This document shows positions 8,427-16,810 of a stretch of DNA of 64,000 nt, in pieces. Position 1 is the first letter of the stretch. Each line of letters opens with the position of its first letter. A model generated the notes under the pieces. It saw only the letters and a program-made list of their open reading frames with translations. It did no database searches and had not been told where the DNA came from. The stretch covers positions 1 to 64,000 of the forward strand of contig JAVBNX010000016.1 in the NCBI GenBank assembly GCA_031551275.1. Reading direction: 5' to 3'. The stretch is from JAVBMJ01 sp031551275. Lineage in GTDB: Bacteria > Bacteroidota > Bacteroidia > Bacteroidales > Rikenellaceae. The position numbers and the translations under genes were made by a program.

Positions 8427-10493
8427 CTAATCGTTCTTGTCGGCTATCAGCCCCCTGTTGCGCAGGCTTTGCATATAGGCCATGGATTCGGCGTCTATGT
8501 CCAGCATATCGGATTTGAGGATATTCTCCAACTCCTGTTCGAAAGCGCCCTGCACCGTCGCAATCGAAACGGCAATGCGTTCACGCGAGTCGGCCATCTC
8601 CTGCGACTCTATGGCCGAGACTTCGATCGTGTAGTACTGTTTGAGCAGTTTGGTCACGGTATCGGCGTGGCGCATAAAGAATACCTCGCCCTTGTGGGGG
8701 TCTTTCTCGGTTATGATCTCGGCGATGCGCCCCATGCGCTCCAGGCGCTCCTTCATTTTTTGGTCGGCGATCATCTTCTCCCAATATTTGAGCTCGGCAG
8801 CCAGCGTTTTGCGTTCGAGCACGTCGATCTGGGCCTGGAGAAGATTGAGCAGGGGCTTGATCTTGTTGTTGGGGATGAAATCGACCTTGCGCGTCTCCTT
8901 TCCCATGTCGATATTCAGCACGCTGCTCTGCGGTCCCTGCGTAAAGGATATTCCATTGATCCCGGCATAGGGGAACGAATGGACTGCCCCTTTTTTCGAA
9001 AGGAACAACAGCCTGCGCTCGGTGGCCATAAGCGTACCCGCCTCGTTGTACAGGGAGCCGGTAACCGTTTTAAGCACATTTTCGTCGTCGAGCAAAGTGC
9101 CGCCCAGTATCTCCACCGTCTCGTCGGGCAACAGCAAACCGCGCAGCTGCTTCTCCCGCTTTTTTGCCAGCCTGAGTTTCGCCTCGTCTTCCGCCGTTTG
9201 CCCGGCGTCCCAACCGGCCTGCTCCTCTCGGACGCCGATCTGCTCGAACAGGGCCGCCTTATCGGCCTGCGGGTTCTGGCGCAGGATGTTGAGGATGTTC
9301 AAAAAGTCGCGTATGACCTCCCTCGGGGTAAGCCACTGTGAGGCGCCGGGCTTGTTGTAGATCTCCTCCATAAACGTTTTGATCTCATCGGCACCGAAAT
9401 CCACGTTCACGGAGTAGTTGAAATCGAAGATATCTTTCAGGTTATCGAGCAGTACGAAGATCTCGTTGTGGGAGAGGGGCATCAGCCGCACGACCGGCTG
9501 GGCGTAATCCCTCAGTTCGGCGGTTTCGTATTTATTGACGCTCAGGCGGCTTTTCATGGCTTCGTAGCTATAAAACCCCCGTTTCGGGTCTTCGAGCGTA
9601 TCGGTCGTGGCGGCCACGTTGAAGAAAAAATGCTCCACTTTGCCCTGGAAGCAGTCGTTGTACATGCTAAGCAGCTTTTCGTAGTTGCGCTGCCGCATGC
9701 CGGGGTTTGTGATCTTGTAGAGGTTGATCGCCTCGTCGAGATTGACCACCAGGCCGCTGTAACCGATGCTGACGAACAGTTTGCTGAAATTCTTCAGCAT
9801 ATCGTAGTAGTTTCTGTCGTTTATGATGTCGCCCACACCCAACTCCCGTTTGGCGTCGGTCTTGGTCTGGTACTCGCCTTTGAGCCAGCGCAGGGCGCTG
9901 TTTTTCAGGTCGTCGTCGCCGTGGATGAACCCTTCGTAATACCTCGACACGGCCAACCCGAAATCGAATCCCCCCACGTCGGTAATCGCGCCCACGGTCT
10001 TCATGATGCGGTCGGTAATCAGGTGGGTGTGTTGGGCGTCGCGTATTTCGGTCAGTGGGATGCCGTGCTGTGAGGCCGACTCCACGATGACCTGCTCGAT
10101 CCACTTCTCGAGCAGGATGTGCAGGGCGCCGCCCTCGGGCTTGGTCTGTATGGCGATGTTGTCCATCAGGGCCGTGTACAGCGCCTGCCCCTTGCCGTCG
10201 TTGGAGTAGACGCGGATGTGCGGCGTGAGGTCGGCCTGCGTGACCACGAATTTCTGCCGGAGGGCGACGGTGTTGAGCAAATGCAGCATGAACGACTTGC
10301 CGGAGCCGAAATCCCCGACCCAGAACTTCATCATGCTGTGTCCGCTTTGCACCTGCGCCAACGCCTGCAAAACCATCTCCACCTCCCTGGAGCGCCCCAC
10401 GGTAATGTGTTGGACGCCTGTTTTGGGAACGACCCCGCTGATGAGGGAGTTGATGATCGCGGTCGCTTCTTTGGGTTTTACCTTTATCGCCAT
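8427..10493 (-). CDS. DUF2791-type P-loop ATPase fused to PH-like and XpaC-like domains
   Basis: 688 residues. The N-terminal half is a DUF2791/BREX-type ATP-binding domain: Walker A GDFGSGKS at 60-67, D-L-T-P near 88, and Walker B L-V-V-N-L-D-E-A ending at residue 255. A charged coiled coil (about 435-455) leads to a YokE-like bacterial PH domain at about 455-560 (L-P-D-E-T-V, then ATERRLLFLSKKG and F-P-Y-A-G-I). The last 100 residues (K-D-P-H...H-A-D-T-V-T-K-L-L-K-Q-Y-Y...A-F-E-Q-E-L-E-N-I-L) look like the XpaC domain that normally occurs as a separate partner of TelA. ATP-driven remodelling at a membrane or on DNA is inference. It is separated by 3 bases from genes on both sides. I have most trust in the ATPase call, less in PH, least in XpaC. 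Confidence 0.75.
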   Translation of the reverse strand: MAIKVKPKEATAIINSLISGVVPKTGVQHITVGRSREVEMVLQALAQVQSGHSMMKFWVGDFGSGKSFMLHLLNTVALRQKFVVTQADLTPHIRVYSNDGKGQALYTALMDNIAIQTKPEGGALHILLEKWIEQVIVESASQHGIPLTEIRDAQHTHLITDRIMKTVGAITDVGGFDFGLAVSRYYEGFIHGDDDLKNSALRWLKGEYQTKTDAKRELGVGDIINDRNYYDMLKNFSKLFVSIGYSGLVVNLDEAINLYKITNPGMRQRNYEKLLSMYNDCFQGKVEHFFFNVAATTDTLEDPKRGFYSYEAMKSRLSVNKYETAELRDYAQPVVRLMPLSHNEIFVLLDNLKDIFDFNYSVNVDFGADEIKTFMEEIYNKPGASQWLTPREVIRDFLNILNILRQNPQADKAALFEQIGVREEQAGWDAGQTAEDEAKLRLAKKREKQLRGLLLPDETVEILGGTLLDDENVLKTVTGSLYNEAGTLMATERRLLFLSKKGAVHSFPYAGINGISFTQGPQSSVLNIDMGKETRKVDFIPNNKIKPLLNLLQAQIDVLERKTLAAELKYWEKMIADQKMKERLERMGRIAEIITEKDPHKGEVFFMRHADTVTKLLKQYYTIEVSAIESQEMADSRERIAVSIATVQGAFEQELENILKSDMLDIDAESMAYMQSLRNRGLIADKND

Positions 10494-10496
10494 TCG

Positions 10497-11672
10497 TTAA
10501 TTCTCTATCTGCGCGCAGTACTCCTTATCCATGACATAATGCGATTCCTCCTCTTCGATCAACACGTCGTCGAGCAGTTCGTAGTATGTTTCGTTCACGG
10601 TCTCTATCAGTTGGCCGGGCATAACGCCCCGACTTTTTGCAAAGATATCAACTTCCCGTTTATTTACCCTAAAACCGGCGGCTTTAAATAACTCAACCAG
10701 CTGGTTTTTTGTGTCGTCTCCGTTGGAAGGCGACACAGCCGGGGCGACGTGCGCGGGCTCGGGTTCGTCGTCCAGGTATGCGCCGAGGGTCTCGGCTATG
10801 CTGGCCTGTTTGAGGTCTGCGTCCCGTATCGCGGCCGGGTCGAGTTCGATCTTTTTGCGCTCCCTGACGTATATGCCGGCGATCCTGCCCGACACCTCAT
10901 CGAACGCCCTGGTCTTGGCCTCGGCCAGCAGCTCGTTGTATTTGCGCAACTGCTCCTGGTCGTCGAACAGCAGTTTGCGGTTGGCCTGGCTGATCGCCCT
11001 GGGCAGGTTGAGCGTGCGCGCCTTGTCGAAATACTGGAAAAAACACTCCAAGCTGCGCTCCCTGTCGTGTTTGACCAGGACAAGGTGCGCGTCGAAAAAC
11101 ATCTTCCGCTTCGCTTCCACCCGGTCGTTCAATCCGGCCAGCCCGCAAACCTGCCGATGGAACTCTTCGGTCCCGCCGGGCTGAAACGACTCTTTGAGCT
11201 CATCGAATTTGTGTCTCCAGGCAGTTGGATTCAGGCTGTAATACCTGCGCATATCCTTTTCGGCGATCGGCTCGATACCCCGGCTCTTGCGGTCGACGAT
11301 CTCGACCATCTCCGGCGTCAGCCTGACCCTGTCGGGCAAAGGCCGGGGAGCGGCGAAATGGTGCTCGAGCACCACGCCCTGGCAATAATAGAACAGTGCG
11401 GTATGTATGTTGCCGCCGGGTTGTTGTATCTTCCGGGCTTTTATCTCCTTTGCCGTCTCGACCCACAATGCGGCAATCCCGTTGCGGATACCGTCTATTT
11501 GGTTGTTTTTGTAATACTTAAAGGGCAACCGGCCCAACAGGTACAATTCGCGTAACGTGAGGCTCCTCCCCGCAAGTCTGCCGCGATGCCGCATTACCTC
11601 CCCGACAACCGGCGCAATGACTTTGCTTGATAACCACAGCAGCCCGGCAAACAGTAAGATTGTGAAAAACAT
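10497..11672 (-). CDS. Membrane-anchored protein with TerB-C-like C-terminus
   Basis: 391 residues, first gene of the three-gene operon. Residues 3-24 form one N-terminal membrane anchor. The cytoplasmic part is helical: a segment about the L-G-R-L-P-F-K-Y-Y-K-N-N motif, a central conserved block and, after a proline-rich linker near 310-325, a C-terminal domain ending I-E-T-V-N-E-T-Y-Y-E-L-L-D-D-V-L-I-E-E-E. That ending matches what I know of the TerB-C domain (N-E-x(2)-Y-x(2)-L-x-D-x-L-I-E) of Ter stress/defence systems. The protein would tether the ATPase and TelA partners to the membrane. The TerB-C assignment is by eye and uncertain; the operon structure is firm. Confidence 0.6.
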   Translation of the reverse strand: MFFTILLFAGLLWLSSKVIAPVVGEVMRHRGRLAGRSLTLRELYLLGRLPFKYYKNNQIDGIRNGIAALWVETAKEIKARKIQQPGGNIHTALFYYCQGVVLEHHFAAPRPLPDRVRLTPEMVEIVDRKSRGIEPIAEKDMRRYYSLNPTAWRHKFDELKESFQPGGTEEFHRQVCGLAGLNDRVEAKRKMFFDAHLVLVKHDRERSLECFFQYFDKARTLNLPRAISQANRKLLFDDQEQLRKYNELLAEAKTRAFDEVSGRIAGIYVRERKKIELDPAAIRDADLKQASIAETLGAYLDDEPEPAHVAPAVSPSNGDDTKNQLVELFKAAGFRVNKREVDIFAKSRGVMPGQLIETVNETYYELLDDVLIEEEESHYVMDKEYCAQIEN

Positions 11673-11692
11673 TCGGCAAGAGAGTTTAGTGG

Positions 11693-11700
11693 CAAATATA
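11693..11700 (-). promoter_or_regulatory. -7 box of the TerB-C/ATPase/TelA operon
   Basis: TATATTTG on the minus strand, 20 bases before the ATG at 11672, with a T-rich stretch near the -33 position. It lies back to back with the promoter of the fused methyltransferase gene (11760-11789), so one short region controls both units. Confidence 0.55.
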
Positions 11701-11759
11701 GATATTTTAAAGGTCGAAAAAGTTTGCCCCGCAAAAATATCTCATTAATTTTGTCAATC

Positions 11760-11789
11760 ATTGAAAAGTTAAAATGCGTACTACATTTG
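11760..11789 (+). promoter_or_regulatory. Promoter of the fused methyltransferase-nuclease gene
   Basis: ATTG (11760-11763), 18 bases, then TACATTTG (11782-11789). Transcription should start near 11794, which rules out the in-frame GTG at 11794 and supports the ATG at 11827 (or 11839). Confidence 0.6.
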
Positions 11790-11826
11790 GAGGGTGTATC
11801 AGGCTATTAAAGGCCAGGTTGGATTT

Positions 11827-14800
11827 ATGAAAAACAGAATGACTTACATTGACTTGTTTTCCGGCTCCGGTGGCTTTTCATTGGGTTTTGACAGAAAGGG
11901 GTTTCAAAACATCTTCTCCATCGACAACGAACCGAGCTTTTGCGAAACATACAGACATAACTTCCCGAACCACAGGCTGATTGAAAAAGACATTTGTCAA
12001 TTATCGGAGCCAGAGATCCGGCTCTTAATTGGAAATACCGAGGTCGACGCGGTCATCGGGGGTCCGCCGTGCCAAGGATTCAGCATCGCCGGAAATATAG
12101 GCCGGAAATTCATCGACGACCCGAGGAACAGGCTTTTCAAAGAGTTCGTGCGCGTTGTGAAGATCGTCAGGCCGAAATTTTTCGTAATGGAAAACGTAGC
12201 CCGTTTGTATAACCACAACAAAGGAGAGACGCGAAAAGAGATCATACGCGACTTCGAGGAGTTGGGATACAGGGTTGAGTGCAAAATCTTGAACTCCGCC
12301 GATTATGACGTGCCGCAAGTGAGGAAGAGAGTGATCTTCATCGGCTCCCGTTCCAAGCGGAAAATCGAATTTCCCAAAAAAATAACCGAGCAATACCGGA
12401 CGGTAAAAGAAGCGATACACCACTACCCCACCCTTGCGGCAGGCGAAGAATCCATCATTCCCAACCACGTGGCCATGACCCATTCAAGGCAAATGCTTGA
12501 AAAAATGAGTTACGTCTCCGATGGCGGGAGCAGGGCTGAAATCCCCGTCGATTTAAGGCCCACGACAGGCGATGTGCGAAAATACATCCGCTACAAAAGC
12601 AATGAACCTTCGGTTTGCGTTACGGGCGATATGAGGAAGATTTTCCATTATTCGCAAAACCGGGCGCTTACCGTTCGTGAATTGGCTAAACTGCAAACCT
12701 ACCCGGATGATTTCATTTTTAAGGGGAGTAAGATTTCGCAACAGCAGCAGGTGGGCAATTCGGTCCCCCCGCAAATGGCGGAAGCCATTGCAGGCGCAAT
12801 TATTAAAATGAACCGGGATGTTAAATACCCCAAGGTAAACTACATAGGCAATAAAGAAAAGATCGCCGGCTGGATCTGCGACCAATTCCCCAAAGATGCA
12901 AAAACTGTTTTCGATGCGTTTTCTGGAGGCTGCTCGTTGAGTTATGAAGCGAAACTCAGAAACATGGAGGTTTACACCAACGATATCCTGAAGGTAAACT
13001 ACCACATCGCCAACGCCCTGATCCGCAACAATAACACGCGATTGGACCAAGCCGATCTGGAGCTGATCTTCGGGGGGACACCGGTAGAGGGCTTCATGTT
13101 TGAAAACTACGCCAATGTCTTTTTCTTCCCCGACGAGTGTAAGGAGTTGGATCTATACCGGAACAACATTGAAAAATTAGATTCCGAGGAGAAAAAATCG
13201 TTGGCCCTCACGCTTATGCGCCGGGCCATGATCCGCAAAATGCCCTATTCCCGTTTTACGATAAACTGGGATAAAATACTTCAATTGAGGGATGAGGAGT
13301 TCAGTTACTTGAAATACAAGAGGAAAAGAGCCTACCACAATCAATCCTTCAAAGAGCATTTTCTCGAAAACGTAAACGAGTACAACCAGGCCGTTTTCGA
13401 CAACGCGAAAAACAACGTGGCTTACAATGCCGATATTTTCGAATTGGTCGAGACCGTGGAGGCGGATATCATCTATCTGGACCCACCCTATACCGGGACG
13501 ATGAATAATTACTTCGGTTTTTACGGACTGATCGACGATTATATCACATCGACAAAAACTGAGCCTTTCGAAAACAACTTCCTAAACAAGTCCGAAGCCA
13601 TTGCCCTTTTCGATCGGTTGTTCTCGAAATTAAACAATTTCAAGTATTGGTTCTTAAGCTACAACAACGCCTCCTACCCGAGCAAAGAGGAGTTGCTGTC
13701 TTTGTTGAATAAGTATTGCCCCAATGTCCAGGTCATCGAGAAAAAGCACAATTACCAGATAACGGGAAAGACAAAGAAGGAGGACAACAAAGAGTTTTTA
13801 TTTATTGCCAAAAATGACAACCGTCAATCAAAAACACAGAGAGTGATTATGCAGGTACAGAATTATGAGGAGTATTGGAAATTGACCAATGCGTTTACGG
13901 ACTACAACGGCAGGAAGTTTATCGACACCTTGGCCGTTTGCATCGAGTTTATCGACGAATACCAGGGCGAGCCCTATTCCGAGGATAAATATGCAAGATT
14001 GCAGCACAGTGTCCTGGGCGTAAACCCCATAAACCTCATATCGATTCGCAAATCGATAAACCAGTTGGTAAAAATGGGTTTTATCAACTCTTTCCTGTTG
14101 TCCTACCATCCCCTGGCCAAGGAGTATGTGGAAGCCAGGACAAACAAAAAGAGGGAAACGCTGCTGTCGAAGATCATCTATTCCAACTCGAGCTTCAACC
14201 GGGCCGTAAACAACGACTCCTCCACCAGGCAGATCAATTTCCTTATCCAGACGCTGATTGAAAACGGGAGCCTGTCGAGGGAGGAGATAATCGCCCTGAT
14301 GTTGGTCGACATCGATGCCCACGAGGAGCCCTTCATTTCAGGTGCCGAGCTTCAAGAATACGTAAAAGAAGCGACGTATATAGGATTTATAAAACGTAAA
14401 TACAACCAGGTCGCCTATTTATACAACCTCCTCGGCAAGTTGGACGATTTGGTATTCGTAGGCGACAACCTGTATTTCAAAGAAGACGCACACCAGATAT
14501 TCGGAGAGGAACTATCCGAAACCGTTAAGAAACGGGATCCGTACCTGCACCGACTCTACAAAAACCAACTCCAGGACGAGTGCAGGGAGATTTACGGAAG
14601 GTTGTTGTGCGTCGTGGAAAGGTTGCCCTATCCGGTTCTCATCGCGAGCCACATCAAACCGTTTGCTCAATCCGATGAAAATGAGGCTTACGACCCCGAC
14701 AATGGGCTGCTGTTGAGCAAGACGATCGATTCGTTGTTCGATTTAAAATACATATCCTTTACAGACGAGGGGAAAATTATATTCTCAAAAAGAGTCCCGA

Positions 14801-14922
14801 GTGATGTGGCCGCCTTTTGGGCGGGGTATCATCTCGAGCCTCCTGTTTTGAACGAAAAAAGGAGGCGTTATTTAGCTTTTCACAGGGAGCTGATGGCCGC
14901 TATCGACAACAGAACCGTTTAG
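11827..14922 (+). CDS. Fused cytosine-5 methyltransferase, adenine methyltransferase and HNH nuclease
   Basis: 1031 residues with three enzyme parts. Residues 1-330 are a complete m5C methyltransferase: FSGSGG at 11-16, P-P-C-Q-G-F-S with the catalytic Cys82, E-N-V at 122-124, Q-V-R-K-R at 164-168 and V-G-N-S-V-P-P at 309-315. Residues about 336-665 are a D12-class adenine methyltransferase: Y-I-G-N-K at 339-343, D-A-F-S-G-G-C-S at 363-370 and D-P-P-Y at 552-555. A helical linker with a winged-helix look (about 675-880) leads to an HNH_2-like nuclease at 905-990: A-S-H-I (His942), D-N-G-L-L-L (Asn959), I-D-S-L-F-D at 967-972. The last HNH histidine appears replaced by Asp968. By composition the gene is more AT-rich than its neighbours, which suggests transfer. 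It is probably a one-protein restriction-modification system; whether it cuts is not shown. Confidence 0.8.
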   Translation: MKNRMTYIDLFSGSGGFSLGFDRKGFQNIFSIDNEPSFCETYRHNFPNHRLIEKDICQLSEPEIRLLIGNTEVDAVIGGPPCQGFSIAGNIGRKFIDDPRNRLFKEFVRVVKIVRPKFFVMENVARLYNHNKGETRKEIIRDFEELGYRVECKILNSADYDVPQVRKRVIFIGSRSKRKIEFPKKITEQYRTVKEAIHHYPTLAAGEESIIPNHVAMTHSRQMLEKMSYVSDGGSRAEIPVDLRPTTGDVRKYIRYKSNEPSVCVTGDMRKIFHYSQNRALTVRELAKLQTYPDDFIFKGSKISQQQQVGNSVPPQMAEAIAGAIIKMNRDVKYPKVNYIGNKEKIAGWICDQFPKDAKTVFDAFSGGCSLSYEAKLRNMEVYTNDILKVNYHIANALIRNNNTRLDQADLELIFGGTPVEGFMFENYANVFFFPDECKELDLYRNNIEKLDSEEKKSLALTLMRRAMIRKMPYSRFTINWDKILQLRDEEFSYLKYKRKRAYHNQSFKEHFLENVNEYNQAVFDNAKNNVAYNADIFELVETVEADIIYLDPPYTGTMNNYFGFYGLIDDYITSTKTEPFENNFLNKSEAIALFDRLFSKLNNFKYWFLSYNNASYPSKEELLSLLNKYCPNVQVIEKKHNYQITGKTKKEDNKEFLFIAKNDNRQSKTQRVIMQVQNYEEYWKLTNAFTDYNGRKFIDTLAVCIEFIDEYQGEPYSEDKYARLQHSVLGVNPINLISIRKSINQLVKMGFINSFLLSYHPLAKEYVEARTNKKRETLLSKIIYSNSSFNRAVNNDSSTRQINFLIQTLIENGSLSREEIIALMLVDIDAHEEPFISGAELQEYVKEATYIGFIKRKYNQVAYLYNLLGKLDDLVFVGDNLYFKEDAHQIFGEELSETVKKRDPYLHRLYKNQLQDECREIYGRLLCVVERLPYPVLIASHIKPFAQSDENEAYDPDNGLLLSKTIDSLFDLKYISFTDEGKIIFSKRVPSDVAAFWAGYHLEPPVLNEKRRRYLAFHRELMAAIDNRTV

Positions 14923-14942
14923 CTGCCCATAAAATATTTTCC

Positions 14943-14950
14943 TATATTTG
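14943..14950 (+). promoter_or_regulatory. -7 box abutting the TPR/AraC regulator start
   Basis: TATATTTG with only 4 bases (14951-14954) before the ATG at 14955, which predicts a leaderless mRNA. A TTTA at 14918-14921 lies 21 bases upstream and overlaps the stop codon of the methyltransferase gene. Confidence 0.55.
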
Positions 14951-14954
14951 TGGA

Positions 14955-16667
14955 ATGAAAAGACCTGCCCTGCTGCTGCTTGCAGCCCTATCCATAATCC
15001 TGCAAGCCCGCGCCACGGACCCCGCCACCCGCCAGACCGATTCGCTCTACCGCTCCATTCCCGCCCTGCAGGGGGAGGCACGGCTCAGGCGCTACGAAAA
15101 GCTCCAGGAACTGGCCCGCGGCGAGTGGAGCATCGACTCGCTGGTCATGCTGCTGGACGAATACCGGCAGGAGGCGCACCGCCAGCAAAACGCGGAGCAC
15201 GAGGCCACGGCCGTCAGATGGAAAATAGACAACCTCGCAGACCACAACCGCAATGAGGAGGCCTTGCAGGAGATCGCTCCCGCGCTGCAGTTCATGGAGC
15301 GGACCGGGCAGTGGGACCGATATTACGAGACATGCCACGTGCGGAGCGACATCACCCTGCACTCCGGCAAATACGAGGACGCGCTCGCGGCCGCCCGTGA
15401 AACCTACGACTTCGCCAAGGCCCACAACCACATCCAGGGCATGGCGACCGCCCTGGCCGATATGGGGCGCGCGTACCAGGGCACGGGACTTATATCCGAC
15501 GCGGAGAACTCCTACAAGGAGGCGTTGCAGCTTTTCGACCAGGTGGAGATCGGATGGATCGGCAGCCTTATTTTTACCACTTACGACTACTATGCCGGAC
15601 TGCTCGGCGAGCAGGAGCGCTACACCGAACAGTTGGAGGTGGCCCGCCGTTTTGAAGCGCTCTACGACCGCTACCGCAGCGCGGGGAAAACATCGCCGGG
15701 CGTCGAGATGGATATCGATGCGGCCTATATAGGCGCTTATGTGGGGCTGGGCGACGCGGCCAAGGCCCGGAAGCACCTGGACCACCTGGCGCAAAACTCC
15801 CTTATGGGCATCGAGTTGGCGTATCTTCACCTGCAACACAACACCATCCAGGTTCTTTACGCCGAAAAGCGTTTCGCCGAAGCGTTGCAGGTCTCCGATA
15901 GTATGCGCCGCACGATGGAAGCGCGGGGCAGTGTGCGCAGCGTATTGAGCATCCTCGGCAACAAAGCGATGGTAGCTTTCGACGGCGGCCTGTACCGCGA
16001 CGCCGCCGAGGCATACAAGGAGTGGAAAGAACTCTCGGACTCGATCCGCTCGGCCGACAACGCCGAGGCATTGAACGACCTGCGTACCGTCTACGAGGTC
16101 GACAAACTCGAGGCGCAAAAACGCGCCCGTGAGAACTACCTCTGGCTGGCCGGGGGCATCATCCTCCTGTTGGGGGTCGTGCTGGCGGGCTGGATCGTCT
16201 ACTCGCGCCGCATCCGCCGCAAGAACCTTTCGCTTTACGAGCAGTTGCAGGCGGCGTTGCACGACCGCAAACAATCCGAGCAGATCCTGTCCACGGTCCC
16301 CGAAGAACAACTCTCGCGCGAAATGCAGCTTTTCCGCCGCGTGGACGAGCGGGTAAAGGCCGAAAAACTCTTTACCGACCCCGGGCTAAACCGCAAGGCG
16401 CTCGCCGAGCTGGCGGGCACCAACGAGATCTATATGGCCGAGGCCATCCGCGAGGCGACGGGGCTGAACGTGGCGTCCTACATCGCGGAGCTGCGCCTGC
16501 GTTACTCGCTCGAATTGCTGGCGGGCGATCCCTCGCTGACGCTCGACGCGGTGGCCGTCGACTCGGGCCACGGCTCTTACTCGGCGTTTTTCCGGACCTT
16601 TACCAGGCAGTACGGCATCACGCCTTCCGAGTACCGGCGCCTGTCGATGACAAAAAAGACGGAATAA
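14955..16667 (+). CDS. TPR sensor-regulator with one membrane helix and AraC-type DNA-binding domain
   Basis: 570 residues from the ATG at 14955. A longer frame reaching back to 14817 runs through the methyltransferase gene and is not used. The signal peptide (MKRPALLLLAALSIILQARA) is followed by about 370 residues of TPR-like helix pairs (for example A-L-A-D-M-G-R-A-Y-Q-G-T-G), a membrane helix near 395-415 (IILLLGVVLAGWIVY) and a coiled coil. The C-terminal AraC/XylS domain shows A-L-A-E-L-A-G-T-N, S-Y-I-A-E-L-R-L-R-Y-S, S-Y-S-A-F-F-R-T-F and G-I-T-P-S-E-Y-R. It is a one-component membrane regulator typical of Bacteroidetes, probably sensing at the periplasmic face. A terminator follows. 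The lipoprotein operon just downstream, with paired direct repeats in its promoter, is the obvious candidate target. Confidence 0.85.
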   Translation: MKRPALLLLAALSIILQARATDPATRQTDSLYRSIPALQGEARLRRYEKLQELARGEWSIDSLVMLLDEYRQEAHRQQNAEHEATAVRWKIDNLADHNRNEEALQEIAPALQFMERTGQWDRYYETCHVRSDITLHSGKYEDALAAARETYDFAKAHNHIQGMATALADMGRAYQGTGLISDAENSYKEALQLFDQVEIGWIGSLIFTTYDYYAGLLGEQERYTEQLEVARRFEALYDRYRSAGKTSPGVEMDIDAAYIGAYVGLGDAAKARKHLDHLAQNSLMGIELAYLHLQHNTIQVLYAEKRFAEALQVSDSMRRTMEARGSVRSVLSILGNKAMVAFDGGLYRDAAEAYKEWKELSDSIRSADNAEALNDLRTVYEVDKLEAQKRARENYLWLAGGIILLLGVVLAGWIVYSRRIRRKNLSLYEQLQAALHDRKQSEQILSTVPEEQLSREMQLFRRVDERVKAEKLFTDPGLNRKALAELAGTNEIYMAEAIREATGLNVASYIAELRLRYSLELLAGDPSLTLDAVAVDSGHGSYSAFFRTFTRQYGITPSEYRRLSMTKKTE

Positions 16668-16691
16668 CCATCTGACTTCTACCCCTGCGAG

Positions 16692-16723
16692 AGCGCCCCA
16701 CAAGGGCGCTTTTTGCGTTTTTT
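16692..16723 (+). terminator. Terminator of the TPR/AraC regulator
   Basis: Stem AGCGCCC / GGGCGCT with a 5-base loop (16692-16710) followed by TTTTGCGTTTTTT. It starts 25 bases after the stop codon. Confidence 0.85.
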
Positions 16724-16757
16724 ACAGAATTGGCAAATAGTTTTACAGAATCGCCAA
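16720..16757 (+). repeat. Paired direct repeat upstream of the lipoprotein operon
   Basis: TTTTACAGAATTGGCAA (16720-16736) recurs as TTTTACAGAATCGCCAA (16741-16757). The repeats are 21 bases apart start to start, i.e. two helical turns, and lie 22 bases before the -7 box at 16779. This is the geometry of a tandem activator site as used by AraC-type proteins; the regulator encoded immediately upstream is the natural candidate. The role is inferred. Confidence 0.55.
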
Positions 16758-16778
16758 CCCCGTAAACCGGGGTGCGGG

Positions 16779-16786
16779 TACATTTG
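16779..16786 (+). promoter_or_regulatory. -7 box of the small gene/lipoprotein operon
   Basis: TACATTTG, 24 bases before the ATG at 16811. No TTTG is found at the proper distance, consistent with activator dependence through the direct repeats at 16720-16757. Confidence 0.5.
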
Positions 16787-16810
16787 TTTCGAGCGAAAAA
16801 CCACAGGCCT

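Noticed and set aside
8427..10493. Complete BREX system
   Set aside because: Only the DUF2791 ATPase resembles a BREX part; no PglZ, BrxA/B, PglX or BrxL gene is present.
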